From Tolypothrix tenuis PCC 7101 (GTDB taxonomy: Bacteria; Cyanobacteriota; Cyanobacteriia; Cyanobacteriales; Nostocaceae), in contig NZ_AP018248.1 in assembly GCF_002368295.1 (NCBI RefSeq), positions 4,496,500 to 4,560,499 on the forward strand: a stretch of DNA of 64,000 nucleotides, written 5' to 3'. The position numbers and the translations under genes are program-made. The notes under the pieces are model-generated. The model saw only the letters and a program-made list of their open reading frames with translations, had not been told where the DNA came from and made no database searches. Below, piece by piece: positions 62,999-64,000 of the stretch. Numbering within the stretch: position 1 is the stretch's first letter; each line of letters begins with the position of its first letter.

Positions 62999-63496
62999 TT
63001 ATTCATCCATTATTTTTTGAGCAAGAGTTTGAAAAACTTCTGCTACACCCAAACCATTTTTAGCACTTGTTTTTATAACAGTCCAACCTTTTAGCTGCAC
63101 TGCATCGATTTCTACAGGGTCTATTTCCCATTCATCTGTTAAATCCCATTTGTTAAGTATCATAATAAAGGGAACATTACCAATTGTCTCTTCTACTCTT
63201 GTTTGCAATTCAAATGCTTTTTCTAAAGTATTTCTTCTGGTACCATCGACTACTAATAAATAACCCGATGAACCCCGTAGATATGACATTCTTACTTTTT
63301 GAAATTCATCTTCTCCATAAAGATCCCAAAGTATCAAATTAATAGTTTTATCTTGAATATTTATTGTTTTTTTATCAATTTTTACTCCTACAGTAGTATG
63401 GTATTTTTCTGAAAAAATACTACTTACAAACCTAGATACTAAACTAGTCTTACCTGTGGCAAATGCACCAACCATACAAATCTTTTTCTGGAGCAT
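62999..63496 (-). CDS. Ras/Rab-like small GTPase
   Basis: 165 residues, a complete small GTPase. P-loop GAFATGKTSLVSRF (residues about 8-21), switch I Thr in EKYHTTVGVKID, switch II WDLYGEDEFQKVR (Leu-Tyr-Gly in place of Thr-Ala-Gly and Glu where Ras has Gln61), NKWD for guanine specificity and TSAKNGLGV. It lacks a C-terminal prenylation cysteine, as usual in bacteria. Embedded in an operon with an OmpA-domain protein and a histidine kinase, it probably acts as a molecular switch in envelope signalling or polarity. The GAP and effector are not known; MglB/roadblock proteins are absent here. Confidence 0.87.
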   Translation of the reverse strand: MLQKKICMVGAFATGKTSLVSRFVSSIFSEKYHTTVGVKIDKKTINIQDKTINLILWDLYGEDEFQKVRMSYLRGSSGYLLVVDGTRRNTLEKAFELQTRVEETIGNVPFIMILNKWDLTDEWEIDPVEIDAVQLKGWTVIKTSAKNGLGVAEVFQTLAQKIMDE

Positions 63497-63498
63497 AA

Positions 63499-64000
63499 TT
63501 ATTGAGGTTGCTTCAGCTGAGAGGTGTCGGTTATCAATACTCTGAAGGTAACTCTCCGGTTATCTGCAGGTGCTAATTCTGGTTGTGAAGAGAGAGCAGT
63601 ATCACCTAAACCTTCAGTTTTCAATTTGCTAGAATTGATACCTTGGGCAGTTAGTTCGGCAAGAATTTTATTAGCCCGGGCTTGGCTAAGTAAATTATTA
63701 ATTTGTTCTGTACCCGTGGTACTTGTGTGTCCAGAAATTTGCAAACTCACGTTTTTATTGAGAGATTGAGCAATATCTAAAAGTTGATTAATTTTGATTG
63801 CTAAATTGGGAAGTTTATTCACTTCACCTGCAATCAACTCAGTTGTACCTTCAGAAAAAAAGAGCATTTCTTGTTCTATTTGCTGTTTATATGACTCTAG
63901 TTGAATCAGGGCAATGTCCTGAAGATTGTTGTCATTGAATTGAGTGACACCGGGAATAAAACGCCATAAATTTCTGGATTGGGAAATCCATTGGCGGGGT
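63499..64000 (-). CDS. OmpA-like (peptidoglycan-binding) domain protein, N-terminally truncated by the window edge
   Basis: An internal ATG at 63867 would give 122 residues, but the frame stays open without a stop to the window end (upstream residues include RQWISQSRNLWRFIPGVTQF). The gene therefore continues beyond 64000. The C-terminal OmpA domain has VSLQISGHTSTTGTEQIN, LSQARANKILAELTAQGI, GLGDTAL and ADNRRVTFRVLI, including the Arg of NRR that binds diaminopimelate. It stands first in the operon with the GTPase, 2 bases upstream of it. It may be a membrane protein whose OmpA domain touches the cell wall while its N-terminal part signals inside. Confidence 0.85.
   Translation of the reverse strand, partial: PRQWISQSRNLWRFIPGVTQFNDNNLQDIALIQLESYKQQIEQEMLFFSEGTTELIAGEVNKLPNLAIKINQLLDIAQSLNKNVSLQISGHTSTTGTEQINNLLSQARANKILAELTAQGINSSKLKTEGLGDTALSSQPELAPADNRRVTFRVLITDTSQLKQPQ

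Noticed and set aside
63499..63867. Complete 122-residue OmpA-domain protein starting at 63867
   Set aside because: The same frame is open without a stop to the window edge, so the Met is internal and the gene is cut by the window.

Overview
The window is chromosomal DNA of a cyanobacterium, most likely a filamentous heterocyst-forming (Nostocales-type) strain. It carries a photosystem I gene (psaB type), plastid-shared genes (ycf46, ycf35), the carotenoid ketolase crtO, many HIP1 octamers (GCGATCGC), and the short tandem heptamer repeats (CAATCCC / TAATTGG types) and GC-rich dispersed repeats typical of Nostoc, Calothrix and Tolypothrix relatives. I cannot name the species.

Layout. 1-1372: C-terminal part of a divergent psaB paralogue. 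1497-6402: a PAS-GGDEF diguanylate cyclase, a fused azoline-type YcaO cyclodehydratase, and two tandem genes that join a double-glycine (VGGC) leader to an S74 self-cleaving chaperone domain. 7016-9679: a haemagglutinin-like secreted protein. 10123-15060: a cobalt-resistance locus, coaR (MerR plus precorrin isomerase-like sensor) and coaT (P1B-4 ATPase) with a palindromic operator/promoter. Between them sits a two-gene unit (AAA ATPase plus Toprim-like protein) that looks like a defence module. 16186-22731: a GH65 phosphorylase/beta-phosphoglucomutase fusion, then an RHH/zinc-ribbon protein, ycf46, ycf35 and a membrane-anchored ABM protein. 22954-31009: a GHL10/aspartic-protease fusion, an esterase, an aldehyde dehydrogenase remnant, a DUF2993 protein, crtO and a methyltransferase. 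31010-36396: an accessory stretch with an MFS transporter, an orphan protein, a Uma2 nuclease-like protein, a TIR-like protein, a 21-bp tandem array and two copies of a MITE-like element.

36397-44129 is a complete ebo cluster: eboA-B-C-E-F on the minus strand and eboD divergent. Ebo proteins are known to help move scytonemin and other precursors to the periplasm. It is separated by strong terminators from a convergent hybrid NRPS/PKS cluster (44493-60428, minus strand). Transcription order there is: A-PCP loading module, KS-AT-ACP-aminotransferase, acyltransferase-3 membrane protein, C-A-PCP, and docking-C-A-PCP-TE. The predicted logic is a valine-like starter, one malonyl extension whose beta-keto group is transaminated instead of reduced, a valine-like addition, and release by a thioesterase. 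The last module has lost the second His of its condensation motif, the A3 phosphate-binding loop and the A10 lysine. It is probably a non-extending or trans-loaded terminal module. This cluster is the best candidate here for an undescribed system.

61441-64000 is a tight operon on the minus strand: an OmpA-domain protein (cut by the window edge), a Ras-like small GTPase, a small sensor-like protein and a histidine kinase, probably one signalling unit.
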